Shown here: positions 7,911 to 15,603 of the stretch, piece by piece
How positions within the stretch are numbered: the stretch's first letter is position 1
Layout: the number at the start of each line of letters is the position of its first letter
Source: Flavobacteriales bacterium UBA5081
GTDB lineage: Bacteria; Bacteroidota; Bacteroidia; Flavobacteriales_E; Vicingaceae
Assembly (NCBI GenBank): GCA_002415785.1
Contig: DIAJ01000009.1
Span: forward strand, 1 to 18,743
Reading direction: 5' to 3'
Length of the DNA stretch: 18,743 bases
Made by a program: the position numbers and the translations under genes
Notes under the pieces: model-generated
Seen by the model: the letters and a program-made list of their open reading frames with translations, nothing else
The model's database searches: none
Told to the model about the DNA's origin: nothing

Positions 7911-8626
7911 ACAGAGATACTCCATGGTGGGGTGAACATCTTCATCGATATATGGAAGTTATAAAAAGATTAGAGGGAAATGAGAAAATTCTCGACTTGG
8001 CTTGTGGATCGGGGTATGGGAGTAATATTTTAGCAGATAGTACTTCGGCTTTAGTTATTGGTGGAGATATATCAAAGTCAACCATTGAGGACTGTAAAAA
8101 GCATTGGACTAAAGATAACCTTGATTTCCTTGAATTAAATGGAGCAGAATTAAACTTCCCTTCAAATACATTTGATCTTATCGTATCATTTGAAACTATC
8201 GAGCACACTGAATCTTATAATCAGATGATTGTTGAATTTAAGAGGGTTGTGAAAAAAGGGGGAAGTATATTTCTTTCAACTCCAAACAAGAAAATAAATA
8301 GTCCAAATGGGGTAATTGTTAATCCATTTCATACTCAAGAGTGGTACTTCGATGAATTCTACAGTTTATTAGAGAATTATTTTCAAGATTTTGAATTATT
8401 TGGACAGCAATATAGTCGCTATTCTAATCGAAAAAGTTTAGCTTATGCTTTAGAAAAGTTTTTTTATCTAAGAGGTGTCAGGAAACTGCCTTTGATGATA
8501 AAGAATTCTGTTTTTAAATTACTTGGTTTTGAGTCATTTTACCCTCTTAGCAATGATTTCTCTCTAGTGAGTGATAAAGATAAAGTTAAAGCGTGTAAAA
8601 CATTTTTTGCCATATGCAAAGTTTAA
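7886..8626 (+). CDS. Class I SAM-dependent methyltransferase
   Basis: A 246-residue cytoplasmic methyltransferase of the UbiE/Methyltransf_11 type. Motif I is ILDLACGSGYGSNIL (35-49) and the ribose-binding acidic residue is D61 in IGGDIS. The motif II region is FDLIVSFETIEH (96-107), followed by the FKRVVKKGGSIFLSTPN strand, which is standard for the fold. The gene begins 25 nt inside the preceding glycosyltransferase gene and overlaps the next by 13 nt, so coupled translation is likely. Within this cluster a role in methylating a sugar or glycan end is inferred. A second methyltransferase next to FkbM suggests two methylated positions, or one that acts as a chain terminator. Small-molecule methylation remains possible. 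Confidence 0.88.
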   Translation: MSSERQEINRDTPWWGEHLHRYMEVIKRLEGNEKILDLACGSGYGSNILADSTSALVIGGDISKSTIEDCKKHWTKDNLDFLELNGAELNFPSNTFDLIVSFETIEHTESYNQMIVEFKRVVKKGGSIFLSTPNKKINSPNGVIVNPFHTQEWYFDEFYSLLENYFQDFELFGQQYSRYSNRKSLAYALEKFFYLRGVRKLPLMIKNSVFKLLGFESFYPLSNDFSLVSDKDKVKACKTFFAICKV

Positions 8627-9510
8627 TTACTTCCTTAGTTTCAGTAGTTATTCCTTGCTATAATGCAGAAGAATATATAGAGGAAACAATTGATTCAATT
8701 TGTTGTCAATCATATAAAAATACTGAGATTATTATAGTGGATGATGGTTCAACAGATCAATCAGTTCAAATAATTAAAAAAAAGGATTTAGATAATGTAT
8801 TTGTAATCAAACAATCAAATAAAGGTGTTTCAGCTGCAAGAAATGAAGGGGTAAAAAAAGCAAGAGGTGAATTCATTGTTTTCTTTGATGCAGATGACTT
8901 AATGTCTTATGATTTCATTGAAAAACGGGTGAATGAATTGAATAATGATAAAGAAATTGGGTTTGTATGTGGTCGAGTGAAGTCTTTTAATCGTTCAAAT
9001 GATGAGCTTTACGAAGTAGCTTTTGGAGCTGCTGGAAATGTAATAAATGAGGTGTTGTTTTATCAAAGCAACATTAACACTTGTCCTTCTAATTATATGT
9101 ATAGAACGGATACGTTAAAAAAGTTTGAACTGCTTTTTAATGAGAATCTTTTTAGTTCAGCAGATCGTTTTTTCTTAATTGAAGTTGCAAGTCGTAATAT
9201 TAAAGGTAAGTTACTTAAGACAGGAGGAGAGTTGCTTTATAGGAAACATAGTGATAGTATGTCATCAAAGATTACTGATCGATTACTGAAAGATAAACTA
9301 ATTTACTATAGGTGTTTAATTAAAAGAGATTTAATACCACCTGATATTAAAAAAGAAACTTTAGCCAAAGGATTTTTTATTTTAGCTGGAACGGCTTATA
9401 AGTTGAAAGCTTATTTTAAGACAATAACATACTTAGTTATTTCATTTTATTATTCACCGATTTTTTTATTGAGATCATTTTTTAAGAAAATACTACTTAA
9501 AACTAAATAG
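8614..9510 (+). CDS. Glycosyltransferase family 2 (GT-A fold)
   Basis: An inverting GT2 enzyme of 298 residues that should add one sugar to the glycan from a nucleotide-sugar donor. The start of the GT-A fold is VSVVIPCYNAEEYIEETIDS (9-28). VDDGSTD (42-48) binds the nucleotide, GVSAARNEGV (71-80) follows, and FDADD (91-95) carries the metal-binding DXD. The C-terminus (~255-298) is hydrophobic and basic and may lie on the membrane. It is the last plus-strand gene of the cluster and ends 2 nt before the convergent stop of the membrane protein gene, with no room for a terminator. An A8 run lies in frame at 8776-8783. Donor and acceptor are unknown. Confidence 0.92.
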   Translation: MQSLITSLVSVVIPCYNAEEYIEETIDSICCQSYKNTEIIIVDDGSTDQSVQIIKKKDLDNVFVIKQSNKGVSAARNEGVKKARGEFIVFFDADDLMSYDFIEKRVNELNNDKEIGFVCGRVKSFNRSNDELYEVAFGAAGNVINEVLFYQSNINTCPSNYMYRTDTLKKFELLFNENLFSSADRFFLIEVASRNIKGKLLKTGGELLYRKHSDSMSSKITDRLLKDKLIYYRCLIKRDLIPPDIKKETLAKGFFILAGTAYKLKAYFKTITYLVISFYYSPIFLLRSFFKKILLKTK

Positions 9511-9512
9511 GG

Positions 9513-10862
9513 TTATATGGTTTTAAAGCGACTAAGTTTTTTTTCTTTTTTTGAATAAAAGTATATAATTGTTAGAGCTGCAGTAAAAAAAGGTAATGCA
9601 GGTGTTTTGTAACGAGATAGAGCTCCAAAGTTATATGATGTAAAGCCTACAGCATAGGCAAAGATGAGTGCAAAAATTAAGAACGCCAATAGGTTGGTAT
9701 CTTTGAATAGTATCTTTAAAATATTTCTTAATCCGGCTTTAAATATTACATAAATGGAAATTATTAATAGTAAAAAGGATTGAATACCCTCAAAGAGAGT
9801 AGGAATATTTTTTGTTTCTAAAAAAATAAATGGACGATAAAAAGTAACAAATAGTGACTCCGGGGCTTTAGAAAGCATGCCCAATGGAGTATAGCTAACT
9901 TCTCCTAATGTGTAGCCAGATTGTCCTCGGGTTTCAGCCAGATAGCTATGCCAACTATGAAAACCTTTAGCTATGCTTTCTAGATTCTCCAAAGAATATT
10001 TACCGGCAGATTCGGAAATTTCATTGAAAAGTAAATAACCAAATAAAATAAAACTTAAAGCAATAAAAGGAGTAATGAGGTACTTGTAGAATGTGCTCTT
10101 AATTTGTTGATTAATTCTCCCTTGCGCCCAAAGTAACATGCTTGGGATAAAAATGTAGAGTACATAAGGTTTTAAAATGATGGTAGAGTATATTGCTAAA
10201 GCCGCTAATGTTAAGTAAATCCATTTTTTGTGATAAAGTAGTTTGAAAATTGCAAAAAATAGCACACCTAAACCTAATAGTGTTACACTATCTTTCAGTA
10301 TTCCCGATGTCCATATTGCAAGAGTAGGGTAGAAAAGTGTTCCAATAGCAAAAAACATTGATGCTTTTTGGTATAGATTGACAAAAACTGTAAAAATCAA
10401 CCATGCTCCAATTGATGTAAATAGTGTGAAATTTAATGTGGTTGTTAGAAATTGATTAGCGGATATTAAAGCAAATGGTGCTGTTAACTTACTCATGAAA
10501 ATTGTATCAGGAGACTTTAAAACCTCTAATATGTAATATCCTTCAATTGCAGGGAGTTGTGAAGTTTCATTTAAATCAATAAAGTAATGATTGATTAGGT
10601 TGGTTGGTTCGTAGAGAATAAGGTTTGAAAAGTAAACAGCGCCTTCAAAATATAAAAAAGTATCTCCTCCTTTGTAGTAATACACATGGATTAAAGCAAA
10701 AGCGATTGCGGTTATTATTTTGAACGAAAAATACGGAATGAAGTACTTTCGAGTTTTATCACTTATTTGATTACGAATAGCAAATAATATAATTATTGCC
10801 ATTACTGTATAAGCTGAGCAAAGAACTATGTCTAGAGTATGGAGCTCTGTAATTTTTAGCAT
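9513..10862 (-). CDS. Polytopic membrane protein, possible polysaccharide polymerase (Wzy/EpsG-like)
   Basis: This 449-residue protein has about 10-12 hydrophobic segments and no cleavable signal peptide, so it belongs in the inner membrane. I do not recognise it as a named family with certainty. Visible hallmarks are YYYKGGDTFLYFEGA (61-75) after the second hydrophobic segment, SGILKDSVTLLGLGV (186-200), a long soluble loop at ~280-340, and ALSRYKTPALPFF (414-426) near the C-terminus. This combination recalls Wzy/EpsG-type polymerases and lipid-linked glycosyltransferases of exopolysaccharide loci. The glycan cluster otherwise lacks a polymerase, which supports that role by context. It is convergent with the GT2 gene at 2 nt and divergent from the PKD gene. 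Alternatives are a GT39-like mannosyltransferase or an unrelated transporter. Confidence 0.6.
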   Translation of the reverse strand: MLKITELHTLDIVLCSAYTVMAIIILFAIRNQISDKTRKYFIPYFSFKIITAIAFALIHVYYYKGGDTFLYFEGAVYFSNLILYEPTNLINHYFIDLNETSQLPAIEGYYILEVLKSPDTIFMSKLTAPFALISANQFLTTTLNFTLFTSIGAWLIFTVFVNLYQKASMFFAIGTLFYPTLAIWTSGILKDSVTLLGLGVLFFAIFKLLYHKKWIYLTLAALAIYSTIILKPYVLYIFIPSMLLWAQGRINQQIKSTFYKYLITPFIALSFILFGYLLFNEISESAGKYSLENLESIAKGFHSWHSYLAETRGQSGYTLGEVSYTPLGMLSKAPESLFVTFYRPFIFLETKNIPTLFEGIQSFLLLIISIYVIFKAGLRNILKILFKDTNLLAFLIFALIFAYAVGFTSYNFGALSRYKTPALPFFTAALTIIYFYSKKEKKLSRFKTI

Positions 10863-10875
10863 TCAGCTTATTTTT

Positions 10876-10891
10876 ATGTTAATCTTAACAT
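10876..10891. promoter_or_regulatory. 16-bp perfect inverted repeat in a divergent intergenic region
   Basis: ATGTTAA-TC-TTAACAT is a perfect dyad with a 2-bp centre. It lies 14 bp before the start of the minus-strand membrane protein gene and ~70 bp before the start of the PKD gene. The size and position fit an operator for a dimeric regulator, but no regulator gene is nearby and AT-rich DNA yields such dyads by chance. Confidence 0.35.
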
Positions 10892-10948
10892 GAATCGTTT
10901 GAGTAAACAAAAATGAATTTATTTTTACAAAAAACCTATTCCCTTCGG

Positions 10949-10956
10949 TATATTTG
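10949..10956 (+). promoter_or_regulatory. Candidate -7 box of the PKD gene, possibly leaderless
   Basis: TATATTTG is a perfect TAnnTTTG match that ends 4 nt before the ATG at 10961. Transcription from this box would begin at or next to the A of the start codon. The -33 region is only T-rich (10922-10926), not a clear TTTG. The box also argues for 10961 over 10913 as the real start, since it would lie inside the longer frame. Confidence 0.45.
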
Positions 10957-10960
10957 TAGA

Positions 10961-13900
10961 ATGATTTACAGGCGTATTGGACTACTCTTAATTGTCTGTC
11001 TACTAATTATTAGTCAGAATGCAAATGCTCAGAATGTTCGCTTAGTCTCTCCGAAGCAAAATCAATATGTAGATTCAATTGTTGAGTTTAGCTGGTCTGC
11101 TGCAGATAGTGCAATGCTTTATACTGTAAATATATCGAAAGACACTTCAAACACTTCCCTTTACAGTAATTATACTACTTTGAATAACAGAATATCTTTA
11201 AAGGTGGATACTGGAAGTTTTTTTTGGAGAGTTAATGTAATAACTAAAACGAACTATTCCTTTTCAACTAATTGGAGTGGTTATACTCATTACCTTCCCA
11301 ATAGGGTGGATAGTCTTAATTTATGGCTTATAGCTGATACTTCACATTTAACGCTTGTTAGAGATTCATTTGTTGCTCAATGGTTTGATTTAAGCTCTGA
11401 GCTTAATCATACTAATTATCAAGCTAATGCTGGAGTTCAGCCATTGGTGAAGTACAATAAATTAAATAATTTTTCAGCTGTTAGATTCGATAGCCCAATA
11501 ACTAACTTTTGTAGATTAGACCTAACCAATTCATTAACCTCAGAAGACTATTCTGTATTTATGGTTTACAATCATTTCGATAGTCAGTTTAGAAGACGAA
11601 TATTAATGAGTTTAAACAATAGCAACTGGTATATGGGGATCAATGCTAATCAGTTTACAGTATTTGACAGCTTAAGTCTTCAAGGAAAAACGGTTTTAGA
11701 TAAACAGTTTGTAGTTCATAACATATACTCAAATAATGATACGGTATCAAATATTGTAAATGGTATTGAGTATGGAAAACGAAAGTCAATTAATTCCCCG
11801 GGTACTAATTTAAGACTTGGTTTTGATCAACCTTTTTCAGACATCCTCGAAATCATCATGATCAACGGTTCCATTACTCCTCATGTTCGCCAAAACATTG
11901 ACCAATACCTCATGGACAAATACGCTCCTCCGGTGAACTTAGGCCCTGATCGAAAAGTGTGTAGCTTTCCTGATTCCATTGCTTTGGGGATTGATTATGC
12001 TTTAGATTATCAGTGGAGCACCGGAGATACTACAGATGCAGTTCAAATAGATTCGGCAGGAAAGTATTATGTGACAATTACTGACATGTTTGAACGGACT
12101 TCAGTGGATTCTGTTTACCTTACATTAGATACATCGGACTATCAATTCAGCTTTAACTTTCAAGATACAACAATTTGTGTAGGCGACACCATAGTATTAC
12201 AAACTCAAAAGCTCGATCGCTTTGCTTATCAATGGAATACTTCTGCTACTTCTACTACTATAGAGGTAGCTGATGCGGGTCAATATATTTTGTCGGTTCA
12301 AAACTGCTTAAACAACATTTCATCTGACACGATTCAAGTCAATTTAAATCAACCGCGATTTAGCTTAGGGAGGGACACCATTGCTTGTTTTAATGAAGTG
12401 CTTACTTTACAGCCGGATTCTACTTTTAATAATGTGAGTTATTTTTGGTCGAATAATCAAAACTCGGCTAGCATAGCTGCGGATACAAGCGGCTTGTATA
12501 GTCTTAGGGTGGAAGACCGTTATGGTTGTGAGTTTAGCGACTCTATTTTTGTAGAAATCGACTCTTCTCTTTTTGGACTTACTTTAGGCGCCGATACTTC
12601 ATTATGCGCAGGAAATCAGATTGGACTACAGCTGCCTGCCGACACGATTAGTAGCTATTTGTGGAATACAAATGATACTTCTGCCTTGCTAGAGGTGAAT
12701 ACTTCCGGAAATTATTATTTAAGGGTATCGAATGGTCGTTGTCAATTGTCAGATACAATTCAAGTTGCTATTCAAGGTCAGGCTCCTACAGCTTCCTTTT
12801 CAGCTTCCAACTTTTGCTTTATGGACACTGTAAGCTTTAGCGATTTCTCTTCTGCACCAATGGGCGACACCTTAGTGGATTGGAAGTGGAGTTTTGGCAA
12901 TCAAGATTCGGCATTTGTGCCAAACCCAATGCATCGCTTTTCAAATGTTCAAACCTATAGAGTGCTATTGCAAGTGGAAACCGATAAAGGCTGTATTGAT
13001 ACGGCTCAACAGAATATTGTCATCCGTCCAAAACCTATTGCCGACTTTGCTTCATTTGCCGCTTGTGCAAAAGAGGTCGTTTACTTTGCCGATAGCAGTA
13101 ATATCTCAAGCGGTAATATAATTGGCTATTTGTGGAACTTTGGCGACACAGCTGCTGCGGTTAACTCTTCTAATCAACCTAACCCAAGACACACTTATGA
13201 TACCCTTGGGCTTTATCAAGTTCAGTTGATTGTAGAGAGTGAGTTTGGTTGTAAAGACACCGCATTTCAACAAAAAAATATTAATCCAACGCCTAATGTA
13301 AAATATTCTTTCAAAGGAAATTGCTTGAATGATTCAGTACTTTTTAATAACCAGTCAGTTATTGCAGGGAATGAACAAGCTAGTGATTTTTTATGGATTA
13401 TTGAGGGCTTGTTTTATCGAGAAGCTAATCCTGCTTTACAGTTTTTAAGTAGTGGTAAAAAGGAAGTTTTTTTTAGAGTTACAACGGACTCATCTTGTTA
13501 TGCAGTGGTGGAAGATAGTATTGAAATATTTGATAACCCCATTGCTGACCTAGTTATGAATGAATATTGTGAAGAAACACCTTTTACAATTCAAGACAAT
13601 AGTTCAGGGGCATACCCCATCACCAATTGGCTATATGTGATTGATGAAGACACTTCATATCAGCAGAACCCAACATTTACAATTGAGGAAAATGGCACCT
13701 ACTCTTTGTTTATGAAAGTTTCAGATACAAATGAATGTGTGGACTCTATTCAAAGAAATATTGATATAAACCCAAAGCCAACAGCTGATTTTGCATTTTT
13801 GATAAACAACAGTGGAGCACCTTATCGACTAGCCGTTGAGAACAACTCCAAAGATGCACAAACTTACTTTTGGGATTTGGGAAATGGAGAAACTTCAACG

Positions 13901-14590
13901 CTTGAGGTTCCTGATTATACCTACACAAATCCGGGAAATTATTCAATAAAGTTAGTAGCCAGTGCCTCTAATACTTGTAAAGATAGTTTGAGCAAGAACT
14001 TAAGAGTTTTGCCAAATTACTTAGATGCATTTATTGAAAATTTAATTTTGTTAAAAGATGTAAATGGATATTTAAAAGTTCAGTTGAGCTTAGTGAATGC
14101 AGGCAATAATTTAATTGATTCAATACAGCTTGAAGCAAATATAAACGGCGACTTTACGGTATCAGAAAAAGTTGATGGACCAATTGAAAGGTCGAAGACG
14201 AAAGGGCACGAAATGAATGCCAGTATAAGAAGCGATGAGGAAGTAGATTTTGTTTGCCTTAAAATTGCTATGGTAAATGGGCGACTTGACGATGTATTGG
14301 AGAACAATGAGCTTTGTGAAGCTGGGTTTAACAACGAATTAATGATTAATGTGTTTCCAAATCCAACAAGCGGGCAGATTAACTTTGAGTATGTAATTCC
14401 CTCTTCTGCAAAAGTTCAAATTCAGATTTTTGATCAATTAGGGAAAAAGATGGTAGATAAAGACCTAGGTGTTCAAACTAAAGGCTATTATTTAAGCACT
14501 TTCAGTTTAAGTCACTTAAAAACCGGAAGCTATCACTATCGATTGGTTTACGGAGATCAAGAAAAGACGGGAACCATTATTAAGCAATAG
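10961..14590 (+). CDS. Giant secreted LamG/Ig-like/PKD repeat protein with T9SS type A sorting domain
   Basis: I start this 1209-residue protein at the ATG that gives a classical signal peptide, MIYRRIGLLLIVCLLIIS followed by NANAQ. A start 16 codons earlier would bury that signal. After the signal comes an FN3-like segment (~24-95) and a LamG/concanavalin-like region (~105-320) ending in QYLMDKYAPPVNLGPD. Four Ig-like repeats of the LGxDTxxC...WSTGDTT...GxYxLxV type begin near 325, 401, 466 and 540. Five PKD-type repeats begin near 609, 690, 776, 859 and 940, some with the clear WxFG/WDLG core. A linker follows, and the C-terminal Por sorting domain (~1128-1209) starts at INVFPNPTSGQINFEY and ends TGTIIKQ. 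Such proteins cross the inner membrane by Sec and the outer membrane by the type IX system. The likely role is adhesion or matrix binding at the cell surface; no catalytic motif is visible. rdgB follows at 24 nt. Confidence 0.92.
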   Translation: MIYRRIGLLLIVCLLIISQNANAQNVRLVSPKQNQYVDSIVEFSWSAADSAMLYTVNISKDTSNTSLYSNYTTLNNRISLKVDTGSFFWRVNVITKTNYSFSTNWSGYTHYLPNRVDSLNLWLIADTSHLTLVRDSFVAQWFDLSSELNHTNYQANAGVQPLVKYNKLNNFSAVRFDSPITNFCRLDLTNSLTSEDYSVFMVYNHFDSQFRRRILMSLNNSNWYMGINANQFTVFDSLSLQGKTVLDKQFVVHNIYSNNDTVSNIVNGIEYGKRKSINSPGTNLRLGFDQPFSDILEIIMINGSITPHVRQNIDQYLMDKYAPPVNLGPDRKVCSFPDSIALGIDYALDYQWSTGDTTDAVQIDSAGKYYVTITDMFERTSVDSVYLTLDTSDYQFSFNFQDTTICVGDTIVLQTQKLDRFAYQWNTSATSTTIEVADAGQYILSVQNCLNNISSDTIQVNLNQPRFSLGRDTIACFNEVLTLQPDSTFNNVSYFWSNNQNSASIAADTSGLYSLRVEDRYGCEFSDSIFVEIDSSLFGLTLGADTSLCAGNQIGLQLPADTISSYLWNTNDTSALLEVNTSGNYYLRVSNGRCQLSDTIQVAIQGQAPTASFSASNFCFMDTVSFSDFSSAPMGDTLVDWKWSFGNQDSAFVPNPMHRFSNVQTYRVLLQVETDKGCIDTAQQNIVIRPKPIADFASFAACAKEVVYFADSSNISSGNIIGYLWNFGDTAAAVNSSNQPNPRHTYDTLGLYQVQLIVESEFGCKDTAFQQKNINPTPNVKYSFKGNCLNDSVLFNNQSVIAGNEQASDFLWIIEGLFYREANPALQFLSSGKKEVFFRVTTDSSCYAVVEDSIEIFDNPIADLVMNEYCEETPFTIQDNSSGAYPITNWLYVIDEDTSYQQNPTFTIEENGTYSLFMKVSDTNECVDSIQRNIDINPKPTADFAFLINNSGAPYRLAVENNSKDAQTYFWDLGNGETSTLEVPDYTYTNPGNYSIKLVASASNTCKDSLSKNLRVLPNYLDAFIENLILLKDVNGYLKVQLSLVNAGNNLIDSIQLEANINGDFTVSEKVDGPIERSKTKGHEMNASIRSDEEVDFVCLKIAMVNGRLDDVLENNELCEAGFNNELMINVFPNPTSGQINFEYVIPSSAKVQIQIFDQLGKKMVDKDLGVQTKGYYLSTFSLSHLKTGSYHYRLVYGDQEKTGTIIKQ

Positions 14591-14614
14591 TAATCTTTCA
14601 CTTATATATAATTC

Positions 14615-15196
14615 ATGGAACTCATTTTTGCAACGCAAAACCCCAATAAAGTAAAGGAAATTCAAAATCAATTAACCGAAAACATTAAGGTGCTAAGCCT
14701 TGCTGATTTAGATTATCCTGAAGATCTTGAAGAAACTCAAAACACTTTAGAAGGAAACGCTTGGCAAAAAGCAGATTTTATCTACGAGCACTTTAATCGC
14801 AATTGCTTTGCAGACGACACCGGACTAGAAGTAGAGGCTTTAAACAATGAGCCGGGAGTATATTCTGCTCGTTATGCAGGAGCAGAAAAGTCATTTGAGG
14901 CAAATATGAACAAAGTGCTTGATAAACTCAAAGGGAAAGATAACCGAAATGCGCGCTTTAGAACCGTAATTGCTTTAATTATTGATGGAGAAAAATATGA
15001 GTTTGAAGGAATATGCGAAGGAGAAATAATTGAGAATAAGAGGGGGGAGGAAGGCTTTGGTTATGATCCAATTTTTCAACCTAAAGGTTATGATAGAACA
15101 TTTGCAGAAATGGATTTGTCAGAAAAAAATAAAATAAGCCACCGAGGAATTGCCGTTAAGAAGTTGATTGATTTTTTGTTGAAATATGAAAGTTGA
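14615..15196 (+). CDS. rdgB: RdgB/HAM1 non-canonical purine NTP pyrophosphatase
   Basis: This cytoplasmic enzyme hydrolyses dITP, ITP and XTP to the monophosphate and pyrophosphate, which keeps deaminated purines out of DNA and RNA (EC 3.6.1.66). The family signatures are present in order: the substrate loop IFATQNPNKVKEI (4-16), the acidic ETQNTLEGNA stretch, the catalytic-site FADDTGLEVEAL with GVYSARYAG, then GFGYDPIFQP and KISHRGIA near the C-terminus. The length of 193 residues is normal. It lies 24 nt after the PKD gene with no visible promoter or terminator between them, so co-transcription with that long gene is possible. It is followed by 534 nt of repeat-rich non-coding DNA. Confidence 0.97.
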   Translation: MELIFATQNPNKVKEIQNQLTENIKVLSLADLDYPEDLEETQNTLEGNAWQKADFIYEHFNRNCFADDTGLEVEALNNEPGVYSARYAGAEKSFEANMNKVLDKLKGKDNRNARFRTVIALIIDGEKYEFEGICEGEIIENKRGEEGFGYDPIFQPKGYDRTFAEMDLSEKNKISHRGIAVKKLIDFLLKYES

Positions 15197-15209
15197 AACA
15201 ATGTTTCAA

Positions 15210-15276
15210 AATATGAAATATGAAACAGTGAAAGCGGAAACTGTCTCGCTAGAGCGAGATTCGGTAACTTCTTCGC
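15210..15276 (+). repeat. Dispersed intergenic repeat A, copy 2 (diverged)
   Basis: The unit reads AAATATGAAATATGAAACAG..., then CTGTCTCGC-TAGA-GCGAGA (palindrome 15244-15259, seven paired bases per arm), then a flank ending CTTCGC. It shares the purine-rich 5' flank and the hairpin with copies 1 and 3 but has diverged elsewhere. It starts 13 nt after the rdgB stop, within the gene-free stretch 15197-15730. Confidence 0.65.
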
Positions 15277-15292
15277 TAATTATTAATTAAAA

Positions 15293-15342
15293 CGCTAATG
15301 CTTTGAGTCCTTTGAGTAACCTTAGCGAACTTCGCGGTTATA
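15293..15342 (+). repeat. Degenerate 9-nt periodic element (repeat C)
   Basis: CTTTGAGT occurs at 15301-15308 and 15310-15317, a 9-nt period, followed by the related CTTAGCGAA and CTTCGCGGT. The series looks like decayed copies of a CTTTGCG-type unit, similar to repeats I recall from intergenic DNA of many Bacteroidota. No protein reading is supported. Confidence 0.5.
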
Positions 15343-15423
15343 AGAGAATATAGATTAGGTAGATAAACGCTCTGATTAAAACACCTTAGTTACTTTTTAA
15401 CATTAAGAAGTGAAGGCACTTTT

Positions 15424-15494
15424 TTAAAACATGAAATAGGAAACAAGAAACCTTGAAACTTTCTCGCTTAGGCGAGAATTGGTTCTTATTTTGC
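15424..15494 (+). repeat. Dispersed intergenic repeat A, copy 3
   Basis: Reading plus, AAAACATGAAATAGGAAAC... leads into TCTCGC-TTAG-GCGAGA (15462-15477), then AATTGG and a flank ending TTTTGC. Apart from scattered substitutions and one single-base gap, it matches the complement of copy 1 (1668-1738) throughout. It lies 110 nt before repeat B copy 2. Confidence 0.8.
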
Positions 15495-15603
15495 TTGCTT
15501 TTGATGGCAACGAAACCCTTGATTATTTTTCTTTTAGATTTCGCCCGGTAAAGGTTGTACCCTTAGGTTTTTTAGGGTAAATAGTTTACTTTAGTCATTT
15601 TTT

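Noticed and set aside
7942..8208. Minus-strand open frame of 88 codons inside the methyltransferase gene
   Set aside because: It is the antisense shadow of conserved SAM motifs and has no promoter or recognisable domain.
3691..9510. Defence island or mobile element
   Set aside because: All genes fit surface-glycan synthesis. No transposase, integrase, toxin, restriction or nuclease gene occurs in the cluster.
10913..10960. ATG at 10913 as the start of the PKD protein
   Set aside because: It would place 16 residues before a textbook signal peptide, and a perfect TAnnTTTG box lies within this stretch.
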